A stretch of DNA of 64,000 nucleotides, taken from assembly GCA_028554795.2 (NCBI GenBank), contig CM068827.1:77683677-77747676 (forward strand), written 5' to 3'. Positions within the stretch are counted from its first letter, which is position 1. Every line of letters starts with the position of its first letter. The DNA comes from Sinohyriopsis cumingii (lineage: Eukaryota > Mollusca > Bivalvia > Unionida > Unionidae). This document shows positions 1-7,456 of this stretch, one piece after another. The position numbers and the translations under genes are program-made. A model generated the notes under the pieces. It ran no database searches, was not told where the DNA came from, and was given only the letters and a program-made list of their open reading frames with translations.

Positions 1-1
1 A

Positions 2-529
2 TCGTTGATGAAACAACATAATACCAAAATACGACGAGGGCATACTGCAATTCATCGTGATCAGGCAATTGTTGAGCGATTTAATCGAACACTCGCTGAG
101 CGGTTATTTGGATATCAATACGCAAAGGAATTGATTCAGGATAAAAGATCTCGTGAATGGGTGGCAAGATTACCAAGCGTGATAGCTGCATTAAATAATG
201 AGATTACACGAACAACCAACATGAAACCCATTAATGCAATTACCAAAACAAATATACCAACACAACGAAAAGATATTGAAAAACAAAAAATATTGGGTGA
301 TGTTACAGTTAGATATTTATATGAGCCCGGCGAACTTGAAGGCGGTAAAGCGAGAGCGACTGATCCTATTTGGAGTGTTACCACGCATAAGATATCCACC
401 GTGACAAGATCGCCAGGTAGACCCGCAATCTACAGACTAGATTCGGCTGCTCCTCAACGCGGATTTGTGCGTGAACAATTACAAGTGATCCCTACGGATA
501 CACAATTACCACCAAAATCACTTAACTAG
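2..529 (+). CDS. Integrase, C-terminal part (retroviral/Polinton type), 5' end cut by window
   Basis: The reading frame is open to the left edge, so this is the C-terminal portion only. It contains the last part of a DDE (rve) catalytic core: HRDQAIVERFNRTL holds the third acidic residue (Glu24 of the visible part) on the usual helix. A C-terminal SH3-like region follows, with the short runs YEPGELEGG, DPIWS and RGFVREQLQVIP, which in my recollection are typical of Polinton integrases in invertebrate genomes. The enzyme would insert the linear viral DNA into the host chromosome. Its stop lies 8 bases inside the tail of the convergent replicase gene. The first two catalytic aspartates must lie outside the window and cannot be checked. 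Confidence 0.9.
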   Translation, partial: SLMKQHNTKIRRGHTAIHRDQAIVERFNRTLAERLFGYQYAKELIQDKRSREWVARLPSVIAALNNEITRTTNMKPINAITKTNIPTQRKDIEKQKILGDVTVRYLYEPGELEGGKARATDPIWSVTTHKISTVTRSPGRPAIYRLDSAAPQRGFVREQLQVIPTDTQLPPKSLN

Positions 530-3500
530 CACTGGCGCCTCTGGGTCGATTACATTCAAGACAGGTCAACATGATATTTTCTCGTGTATGACCAAGATTG
601 TTATTTTTTCTATCTACGGTAAATTGTCTTGGATCATTTTTCAGATACCGCCATAACATTATACAATTACAACTTGCACAATGATTATTCTGTTGTTGTT
701 TTAGCGCATTAATAAAATCAACATCAAGATCAAAATTGCGTTTATTTTTTTTATCACACTGTTTATAACCAGATAATTTTTTTCTTATTATATCACCGTC
801 AACATCATCATTGATCACTGACGAGTCCATGACGATTCGTCTCAATTGAGATATTTTTCTAACTCGAGATACTGCGAGATAAACCAAGTTCGACCATTCG
901 ATGTGATCATCAACGATCCAAACAACTGTGTCAGTAATAGTTAATCCCTGAGATGAATGAATCGTCATCGCGTATCCGAGCGTCCACGGGGATTTATCAG
1001 CACGTAGAGCATCTTCAACAACATCAACGTCGACGGCAACAATATCATTCAATACAAGATTCTGTTTCCTCTTTGACTCTCCTGGTATATCAACGTCGAT
1101 ATTTTGCCGTCGCGTATCTGCTGGTCGATAACATAACGGAACTGACAACGTTGGAAACTTTTCTCGTTGTAACTGAAAGAATTCCCGTTGAAGTTTATCA
1201 CGAACTATCTTTCTGCTTGCAACTATCAAATCGTTTGGTCGCCACGTTTGCATAAAGTCTTTCATGTGTGTTTCTGACATTATCTCGCGCATTATTTCAC
1301 ACTGTATTTTATTCGGTTGCAGTCTGATTAATTTTTTAAATTCCTTCAATGCTGCATCAAGTGCTCTATGATCATCAGTTATTTCTTCGTAGTGGTCGAC
1401 AAAGTTCTTTAGCCAATCATGTGGAGATGGTCCAGCTACAGGTGGTGGTTGACCGTGATCGCCGCACATTATCACAGCAGTATTTCTTGTTAACAACCAA
1501 TCAAGAAATGTTTTTACTGTTTCTTGCGGTACAGTGCATATTTCATCCCATATTATAATCCTTGGAATGTATTTCTCACCCATCCTTAAAGATGTCCATG
1601 TATCACCCTTCCATCGAAAAAAGCTGTGATAAGTACAGGAATTAACACCGCGTTGTTTCATCTCTCGCGCGAGTCTATGTGTGGGTGTTAGCACGATCAT
1701 ATCCGAGTTCTGAAATAGTTCGATAGCTCGAGTGGTTTTACCACTGCCGCCAGGTCCGTTTAGATAAACCGTTTTGTGTCTAGTTATTGGATCGTATATC
1801 GATGGTAACAACGAAGTTGTCAACGTTTGATATTTTTTACAGTAAATATCTTTAACCGCAACATCAGCGGATTCGGAATAATCGAGCATATATTCATTTT
1901 TTATTCTCCACGAACCCCACGATGCATAAGTGTCTATGTTTAATCCTTCTAACAGCGTTGAATGTTTTTTGCTTATATAAAACGAATCGGTAGCAACTCT
2001 GACGGCATGCGTAGAAACCTTATTTATCATCGATAATAGATTTATTGAAACATACGCGAGCATCGATGATCTTAAATGAGTATACTGAGGTGACTCACCG
2101 TCCATGTAGTTCACAATTGTACCTAGTTTATTTCCATTTGACAAGAAAGCTGTTTCTCGACTTACAAACGTGTTCTTGTTCGTTGTATCAGCGATTATAA
2201 AATCTAACTCAGCGTCGTCCATGATCAATCTTGTACAATGTTGTCTGTGATCATATGCTGCTCCTTGGGTAAATTTGCCAATTATTTTTCTACCAAGATC
2301 CTTCGAATCGGTTTCATCCGAATGTGGTAACCAAACTTCGGTTTGTTTTCGATATGATATAATTGCTTCGCTGATCGTCAGCGATATTAACATCGTGCAA
2401 TCAAGCATATACCGTAATAGTACTATTGGTGTCCACATTTTTTCCGAAAAATGTTTTCCAAACCAAACATAACAAATTGCATGGAGTCCTTTAGACATTT
2501 CGAATGACTCGATACGAGCAAATCCAGTCAGATCAAAATCCGGTAATGGTCCATTTATCGATACTCGCGTCATTTCGTGCGTGGGATGACCGAATCGGTC
2601 AAAATACGCAGAACAATCTCCGTATCCAAGAAAACTTCCCGGATAACACGCAACCATATCAACTGAAATAACATCTCTATGATCGTATTTAGTATTCCAT
2701 AGTCCGCCGTGTCCATATTCGACACAACTGGATACTATGTCATTGAGAAAATCAAACCGAGTTGGTTTCCACGAATTTTTCTTTCTAGCAAAATGAGCCG
2801 CAACGGACGGAACAGTAAAGCAGTTGGTCAATAATTCGTCAGTGTCATCAGTGTATTGCAGCGCAAGATTTTTCATTTTCTCGTGAAGATGATTTGTTCG
2901 ATAAATAACACCATTTGGCCTCACAAACTGATCAAATTGATTATTTTCTTCCACGCAAGAATGAAATAACCATACTGACACAGGATCGTTTTTACTTATT
3001 TCGTTAATAAAATCAAACATACCTCCGGGATAACATTTAACAGTTCGATCTCGTGGAAATATTGTTACTGCGTTAGTCCACGCGTGTGAGTTATGATCAA
3101 TAATTTCGATCGAAGCTCCTTTTGATCTATATTTTGATTCATACAAAATTTCTCCAGTTATCGTCGCTACGGTTATTGGAAATTTTAATCTTTTTCCTAA
3201 CTCAGCGACATCTTTCATAGACGCACCAGTATCTTTAACCATTTCTCCCCACGTGTTTATTATTTTACGTCTCTTATCCGTTAAGCCGTTTCCACGAGTC
3301 AAAACGGTAAAATGTTCTGTTACTCGTTCAGCTACACAATTTATTTTTGAAAATTTCATCGGCGTTAGTTTATCAACGCTAGGTTTTTCATTTATCACAT
3401 AGATTCCATAAATAACCGCGGTCACAGGATATGCTCGTTCATAATACGGTTTGTCAATACCTGTCAATAGACCTGGTTTGGAATCTTTACTTAGTACGAC

Positions 3501-3881
3501 AGTTTTTTTATTACCATGGACAGGATCATATTTGTCACGGATAATCCAATCATTTGTTTCTGTCAACACGACGAATTTTATTTTGAAAAGATACTTGCGA
3601 TTACCTTGATGAATATCAAAGAGGTAGTTAATGATAATTGCTGCTCGTTTGTCGTTCATCATTGCGTTAATGGTGCCGTTGCGTATAATCTTGAACGTTG
3701 ACCAGACATGAGATGCACCATCTGTGTGAAATTCTTTCTTGGCGTCGTGAATTTTCGAGATCAGACTTTTATTTTTCGGATCAACCAGATCTCGTACTGG
3801 CAAGTCTGGAGATATTCTGTCAAGGTTGAATTTATCCACGCTCCAGGGCTTTATTCGGGATAATCTATCGAATTCGTTCAT
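522..3881 (-). CDS. Fused family-B-polymerase-like / SF1 helicase / HNH replicase, 1119 aa
   Basis: Three regions are visible in one intact frame. Residues about 400-640 look like a B-family polymerase palm: ISVDMVACYPG (Asp408, Tyr413) matches motif A, RKIIGKFTQG near 531-540 is a possible motif B, and VRVATDSFYI (627-636) matches motif C. The usual DTDS is ATDS here, so one of the two motif-C acids is missing while Asp632 is kept. Residues about 705-1015 are an SF1 (Pif1/RecD-like) helicase: NGPGGSGKTT Walker A (708-717), IIIWDEI Walker B (775-781), CGDHGQPPPV (806-815), TIHSSQGLT (973-981) and LAVSR (1002-1006). Residues about 1067-1114 form an HNH/treble-clef domain with CxxC at 1068/1071, VDRKNNNLGH (1089-1098) and CLEC (1107-1110). 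It probably copies the element's genome. I recall similar fused proteins in cnidarian, mollusc and Rhizophagus annotations but could not check. Confidence 0.88.
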   Translation of the reverse strand: MNEFDRLSRIKPWSVDKFNLDRISPDLPVRDLVDPKNKSLISKIHDAKKEFHTDGASHVWSTFKIIRNGTINAMMNDKRAAIIINYLFDIHQGNRKYLFKIKFVVLTETNDWIIRDKYDPVHGNKKTVVLSKDSKPGLLTGIDKPYYERAYPVTAVIYGIYVINEKPSVDKLTPMKFSKINCVAERVTEHFTVLTRGNGLTDKRRKIINTWGEMVKDTGASMKDVAELGKRLKFPITVATITGEILYESKYRSKGASIEIIDHNSHAWTNAVTIFPRDRTVKCYPGGMFDFINEISKNDPVSVWLFHSCVEENNQFDQFVRPNGVIYRTNHLHEKMKNLALQYTDDTDELLTNCFTVPSVAAHFARKKNSWKPTRFDFLNDIVSSCVEYGHGGLWNTKYDHRDVISVDMVACYPGSFLGYGDCSAYFDRFGHPTHEMTRVSINGPLPDFDLTGFARIESFEMSKGLHAICYVWFGKHFSEKMWTPIVLLRYMLDCTMLISLTISEAIISYRKQTEVWLPHSDETDSKDLGRKIIGKFTQGAAYDHRQHCTRLIMDDAELDFIIADTTNKNTFVSRETAFLSNGNKLGTIVNYMDGESPQYTHLRSSMLAYVSINLLSMINKVSTHAVRVATDSFYISKKHSTLLEGLNIDTYASWGSWRIKNEYMLDYSESADVAVKDIYCKKYQTLTTSLLPSIYDPITRHKTVYLNGPGGSGKTTRAIELFQNSDMIVLTPTHRLAREMKQRGVNSCTYHSFFRWKGDTWTSLRMGEKYIPRIIIWDEICTVPQETVKTFLDWLLTRNTAVIMCGDHGQPPPVAGPSPHDWLKNFVDHYEEITDDHRALDAALKEFKKLIRLQPNKIQCEIMREIMSETHMKDFMQTWRPNDLIVASRKIVRDKLQREFFQLQREKFPTLSVPLCYRPADTRRQNIDVDIPGESKRKQNLVLNDIVAVDVDVVEDALRADKSPWTLGYAMTIHSSQGLTITDTVVWIVDDHIEWSNLVYLAVSRVRKISQLRRIVMDSSVINDDVDGDIIRKKLSGYKQCDKKNKRNFDLDVDFINALKQQQNNHCASCNCIMLWRYLKNDPRQFTVDRKNNNLGHTRENIMLTCLECNRPRGASAS

Positions 3882-3916
3882 ACTATATTTCAGACAAGTA
3901 TTTAAATTAAAATATT
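3882..3916. promoter_or_regulatory. Short divergent intergenic region
   Basis: Only 35 bases separate the start of the reverse-strand replicase from the start of the forward-strand zinc protein, so both must be transcribed outward from here or from inside each other's 5' ends. The stretch is AT-rich and holds a TATA-like run (TATTTAAATTAAAATATT, 3,900-3,917) that could serve either direction. Promoter activity is inferred from position and composition only. Confidence 0.35.
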
Positions 3917-4213
3917 ATGTATACAATGTCTCAATGCAGATGGCTCATGGTGGGTTCATTGACTCGTTGTAATAAATCCTGTAAAAGGGAGTTCTGCGGA
4001 CAACACATGCAGTGCGTTAACCGTGGAAGCTTAGGACCAATACCATGTCTGCGATGTGGTACTGGAGTGCAAGGAAAAACAAAATTATGTGGAAAGTGCG
4101 GGGGAAAACGGTTCAGAGAGCTTAAAAGATATTATGACAAAAAAAATAATAATAGTGAAAATGCTATAAAATCCGTGGAGGATTATCTAACTAAGTTTTC
4201 AGACAAACAATAA
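3917..4213 (+). CDS. Small cysteine-rich zinc-binding protein, 98 aa
   Basis: The protein has two cysteine clusters. The first is C7, C18, C22, C27 with H30; the second is a zinc-ribbon-like pair CLRC (44-47) and CGKC (58-61). A basic stretch and a lysine/asparagine-rich linker (GKRFRELKRYYDKKNNN) follow. Initiation could be at Met1 or at Met4 (3,926). Proteins of this shape, with a WLM.GS..RC start and CxxCG.G.Q middle, recur in invertebrate Polinton-like elements in my recollection. A nucleic-acid-binding or regulatory role is likely but unproven. It sits head-to-head with the replicase gene and directly upstream of the broken HNH gene. Confidence 0.6.
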   Translation: MYTMSQCRWLMVGSLTRCNKSCKREFCGQHMQCVNRGSLGPIPCLRCGTGVQGKTKLCGKCGGKRFRELKRYYDKKNNNSENAIKSVEDYLTKFSDKQ

Positions 4214-4237
4214 TTTAAACAAATAATATTATCATAT

Positions 4238-4741
4238 ATGGAGCAAAATATATTTATCCCAACATCCTGTCGTGACAAACTACGAATCAAATATTAATGG
4301 TATCATCAGACACTGCAGGTTAAAAAAACCAGTTGGTCATGTCATTAATTCTGGTTATCTAGCGTTCACATACGAGGGAGGAAAGAAACATTATCTGTGT
4401 CATAGATTTACCTATGAGTGTCATAACGGATTGATCAATGACGGTCTTGCTATTGATCATCTTGACGGGGATCCTCAGAACAACTCCTTATCCAACCTTT
4501 GTGTTGTCACGCAAAGCGTGAACTCTGCGCGTGGTAATACAGGAAGATGTAAGACAGTTTCTAGAAGGGTGATCAAGGCTACAACACAGAAACTGGCGAA
4601 GAAATTATATTTCGTTCGATGCATTCAGCTGCGAAATATTTTGATATTGCCCCGCATTCAGTACAAAAAGTAGCAGAAAATATATATAAAACATCTTTCT
4701 CGAAAAAATATAAGCAAAAAATTATCTTCCGATATCAATAA
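4238..4741 (+). pseudogene. HNH endonuclease with NUMOD1-like tail, broken by two frameshifts
   Basis: The central part (about 4,275-4,560) encodes a classic phage/intron-type HNH nuclease: a NYES.NG start, HRFTYECHNG, then IDHLDGDPQNNSLSNLCVVT, which carries the metal-binding histidine and the N-N-L tail of the HNH fold. The best start codon, ATG at 4,238, is in a different frame from this core. A further stretch (about 4,568-4,741, ending TAA at 4,739) is again in the ATG frame and contains MHSAAKYFDIAPHSVQKV, a NUMOD1-type DNA-binding helix-turn-helix. So one frameshift lies between about 4,240 and 4,275 and a second near 4,555-4,570. The only continuous frame would have to begin at a GTG (4,272) and lacks the tail. 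It was probably a free-standing homing-type nuclease that is now inactive. Confidence 0.7.
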
Positions 4742-5240
4742 TTATCATTACCACCTCGAATTATATTTAACCACATTGAATTATATTAGTTGCTGTATGT
4801 CCCCCTTATACTACTGAATTTTTAATTATGCAAAAGGGAGATTACTTTGTAATATATAGTTTTCTTCGTAAATTTCCGATTTTTATGGTCAGATTAACCA
4901 TTTACGTCGTAATTAATTACTCGTAGAAGTATATTTATGGTTTCTAACCTACAAAATAGAAATTTCCCATCATACAACATAGCGAGAAACTGAGGTAACT
5001 TGACCGTTGTTATTGATTCGCAAGTAGCTGCATTTACAAACCGTTGTTATGCACAAATCGATCACTGCACGCAGGTTTATATTTGCAGTCTGTTACGAAA
5101 AACACTGTTATATTCAGAAACCGTTTGTTATATTCAGAAACCGTCATTTTAATGTAGAAACAGTTATTTAAATGTAGAAACTATTCCGCTGTTTTAATTC
5201 AGAATTGCTGTAGCTATATATTAACTTCCGAAACATATGT
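4742..5240. other. AT-rich non-coding stretch with short internal repeats
   Basis: No reading frame of interest is present. Two short direct repeats stand out: TTATATTCAGAAACCGT twice in 5,108-5,144, and AATGTAGAAAC twice in 5,153-5,181. The region opens the non-coding hub that separates the left-hand replication genes from the right-hand virion genes. No origin or promoter motif could be assigned. Confidence 0.5.
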
Positions 5241-5249
5241 TTGTAATAA

Positions 5250-5480
5250 GATTTGATAGCTCAATCCGTATCGAATTGGACTGTGACGCTCGCGGTCCAG
5301 GATCGAATCCCATGACTGACAATTGGTCGGTGGTTACGCATATTAGCGATTTTTATAATTAATTGGGGCACCGCCAGCCTCTCTCCGCTCTCAAAACCAT
5401 CCAAACCACGTATCACCGGTGGTTGATACATGTTTTGTACCACCCACGGGTTGATTATTGGGGTAGGTGGTTCTGTTGAG
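5250..5480 (+). repeat. tRNA-like sequence, probable tRNA-derived SINE inside the virus element
   Basis: TAGCTCAATCC near 5,257 resembles an A box, and GGTCCAGGATCGAATCC (5,294-5,310) resembles the B box of a Pol III promoter, at tRNA spacing. The cloverleaf is poor: the D-arm and anticodon arm do not pair well, so it is not a functional tRNA gene. About 170 bases of unrelated body (GGTGGTTG, CACCCACGGGTTG) follow, then a microsatellite. That layout suits a SINE, but the ends and target duplication were not found, so it could also be a fixed part of the viral genome. Confidence 0.4.
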
Positions 5481-5489
5481 CGGAGAAAA

Positions 5490-5606
5490 ATGGCCATTCA
5501 TTCATTACATCTCATTATATATATTTCATTCATTACATTCATACATTCATTACATCTCATTACATTCATTCATTACATCTCATTACATTCATTCATTCAT
5601 TACATA
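5490..5606. repeat. CATT/ATTACATCTC microsatellite
   Basis: The motif TTCATTACATCTCATTACA and shorter CATT units recur with small variations for about 115 bases, directly after the tRNA-like repeat. It appears open in several frames only because of its simple composition, so no gene is called here. Confidence 0.8.
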
Positions 5607-5612
5607 TTTACT

Positions 5613-5955
5613 GAACCTGCTAAAAGACTCGAATAGAGGTTCCATTTCATAATATATGTTTGTGCCGTCCAATGCATAATCTGAGCTCGCTAATACACTC
5701 GATAGGGGCTCTTCATTCATTGTATATATCCATTTCATTGTATATATCCATTTCATTGTATATAACCATTTCCTTAGTTAGTTATATGTTTGTGCCGTCC
5801 AATGCATAATCTGAGCTCGCTAATACACTCGATAGGGGCTCTTCATTCATAATCTGAGCTCGCTAATACACTCGATAGGAGCTCTTCATTCATTGTATAT
5901 GTTGTGCTGTCCCTGAAACATCCCGACGAACTCGCTAAACACTCGATAGGTGTTC
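5613..5955 (+). repeat. Array of five related hairpins with stem changes that keep pairing
   Basis: Five copies lie at 5,613-5,642, 5,683-5,711, 5,813-5,841, 5,856-5,884 and 5,928-5,955. Each has a 6-base stem around a 16-18-base loop of the form GCTAA...ACTCGA(A)TAG. The stems are GAACCT/AGGTTC in copy 1, GAGCTC/GGGCTC in copies 2 and 3 (one G.T pair), GAGCTC/GAGCTC in copy 4 and GAACTC/GTGTTC in copy 5 (one mismatch). Copies 2 and 3 share a longer unit that begins TGTGCCGTCCAATGCATAAT. Three copies of an 18-base ATCCATTTCATTGTATAT-like unit sit between copies 2 and 3. The array ends 45 bases before the next gene. A role in RNA 3'-end formation, regulation or DNA structure is possible; none is shown. 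Confidence 0.75.
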
Positions 5956-5999
5956 TAGGGATATTTTTTTTTTTATTTTAAAGATTTATATATTATATA

Positions 6000-6404
6000 A
6001 TGAACCATGAAAATATCAATGATGTAATTGTTGCTATTAAAAAATTGAAAAAAGATGGAATTAATATATCTGATGAACTAAATCCTGAAAAAATAGTTTC
6101 TGACTTTGAGATTTTACAAGAACGTAAAACCCAGGGGACACACACACTATCATCTGAATACAGTCTCATGAAACGGATTCAGGCGGCAATGTTTCAGTCG
6201 CTAGCTACCGTAGAAGATGATCATGTGAAGGAGTTCGTTCCTCTCTCTGCCGCCGTAGAAAGAATTAAATCGTTATTATCCCACGAGTATGAGGCAAAGA
6301 AAACGATTAGTGCTCGCATAAGACTATTAAGAAAAATTATGTTAGAGAGTAACTTCGTTACTGGTGAAACGATCCAGAGTAGTAATTCCGATGAAGATGA
6401 CTGA
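6000..6404 (+). CDS. Small acidic-tailed protein of unknown function, 134 aa
   Basis: I do not recognise this protein. It starts with ATG, is mostly helical in appearance, has a lysine-rich N-terminal third (AIKKLKKDG), a central segment with EYSLMKRIQAAMF (53-65), a basic helix (KKTISARIRLLRKIM, 100-114) and an acidic end (SSNSDEDD). No signal peptide or membrane segment is seen. It stands alone on the forward strand between the hairpin array and the AT-rich tandem arrays, which suggests its own promoter. A regulatory or scaffold role is possible but not supported by any motif. The frame is clean over its whole length while the flanks are repetitive, which argues that it is a real gene. Confidence 0.6.
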   Translation: MNHENINDVIVAIKKLKKDGINISDELNPEKIVSDFEILQERKTQGTHTLSSEYSLMKRIQAAMFQSLATVEDDHVKEFVPLSAAVERIKSLLSHEYEAKKTISARIRLLRKIMLESNFVTGETIQSSNSDEDD

Positions 6405-6434
6405 GATCTTTGATCAGAAATATTATTTCTGAAT

Positions 6435-6665
6435 TTGATGGGTTAGTTGGTACTTAGAATCAAAGATTTAGAATCAAAGATTCTGATTTAATGCAATTTA
6501 TAACTCTGATTGGCTAGTTGGTACTTAGAATCAAAGATTTAGAATCAAAGATTTAGAATCAAAGATTCTGATTTAATGCAATTTATAACTCTGATTGGCT
6601 AGTTGGTACTTAGAATCAAAGATTTAGAATCAAAGATTTAGAATCAAAGATTCTGATTTATTATT
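6435..6665. repeat. AGAATCAAAGATT tandem/hairpin array
   Basis: The 14-base unit TTAGAATCAAAGAT occurs two or three times in a row in each of three larger repeats that also share TGATTGGCTAGTTGGTAC and ATGCAATTTATAACTC. Each run ends in AGAATCAAAGATTCT, a 6-base-stem hairpin with a 3-base loop. A ninth copy stands apart at 7,216-7,230. Copy number probably varies between elements. It could be protein-binding or origin-like DNA; nothing shows which. Confidence 0.75.
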
Positions 6666-6689
6666 TATTTCTGAATTAATTTGTTTTTT

Positions 6690-7165
6690 TTTTTACTGAA
6701 ATTTAACAAAATTGTACAAATTTCTTAATTTTGACTACCATTTACCCCATCAAATTTACAAAATTGTACAAATTTCTTAATTTGAGTACCATTTACCCCA
6801 TCAAATTCACAAAATTGTACAAATTTCTTAATTTTGACTACCATTTACCCAATCAAAAACATAAAATTGTACAAATTTCTTAATTTTACAAATTATTTAT
6901 TCTGAATTATTATTTTATTTCTGAATTATTATTTATTTATTTCTGAATTAATTTGTTTTTTTTTTACTGAAATTTAACAAAATTGTACAAATTTCTTAAT
7001 TTTGACTACCATTTACCCAATCAAAAACATAAAATTGTACAAATTTCTTAATTTGACTACCATTTACCCCATCAAATTTACAAAATTGTACAAATTTCTT
7101 AATTTTGACTACCATTTACCCCATCAAATTCACAAAATTGTACAAATTTCTTAATTTTACAAATT
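6690..7165. repeat. Two duplicated blocks of a ~52-bp AT-rich tandem repeat
   Basis: The unit AATTGTACAAATTTCTTAAT followed by TTTGACTACCATTTACCC is present eight times, in two blocks of four (about 6,706-6,890 and 6,972-7,160). The blocks are separated by TTATTTATTTCTGAATTA spacers that are themselves duplicated, so a whole block was copied. TTGTACAA in each unit is a perfect 8-base palindrome. The array lies between the forward-strand small gene and the 3' end of the minus-strand virion block. Confidence 0.8.
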
Positions 7166-7456
7166 ATTTATTCTGAATTATTATTTATTTATAACTCTAT
7201 GGGTGAGTTGGTACTTAGAATCAAAGATTCTTATTTATGTGAAATGATCAAATTTTCAGAAAAAAATAAAACATTTTAAAAAAGATGAATTACCTCATCA
7301 AATATATTTATTCGACTTTGATGCAGGAGTGCGCCGGAGTTCATTGTGTTAATAAGAAATCCTCGTTTCCGTGGCTAAATTGTTCTATGTTTTGTGAAAA
7401 CGCGCGTTTTCAAGTGTATAAAAACCCTCACGTTGGATCTTTCTACGACAAAAGTC
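7166..7456. other. AT-rich spacer downstream of the penton gene
   Basis: This holds a single stray copy of the AGAATCAAAGATTCT hairpin (7,216-7,230) and otherwise plain AT-rich sequence. A forward open frame (7,285-7,518) runs into the penton gene on the other strand; its composition is unremarkable and I do not call it. The region should contain the 3' ends of the virion-block transcripts. Confidence 0.5.

Noticed and set aside
953..2472. Several forward open frames across the replicase
   Set aside because: They lie antisense to the 1119-residue protein whose domains are clear.
6435..7165. Regularly spaced repeats that could be taken for a CRISPR array
   Set aside because: The spacers are themselves duplicated, unit lengths vary, and the setting is an animal virus-like element without cas genes.
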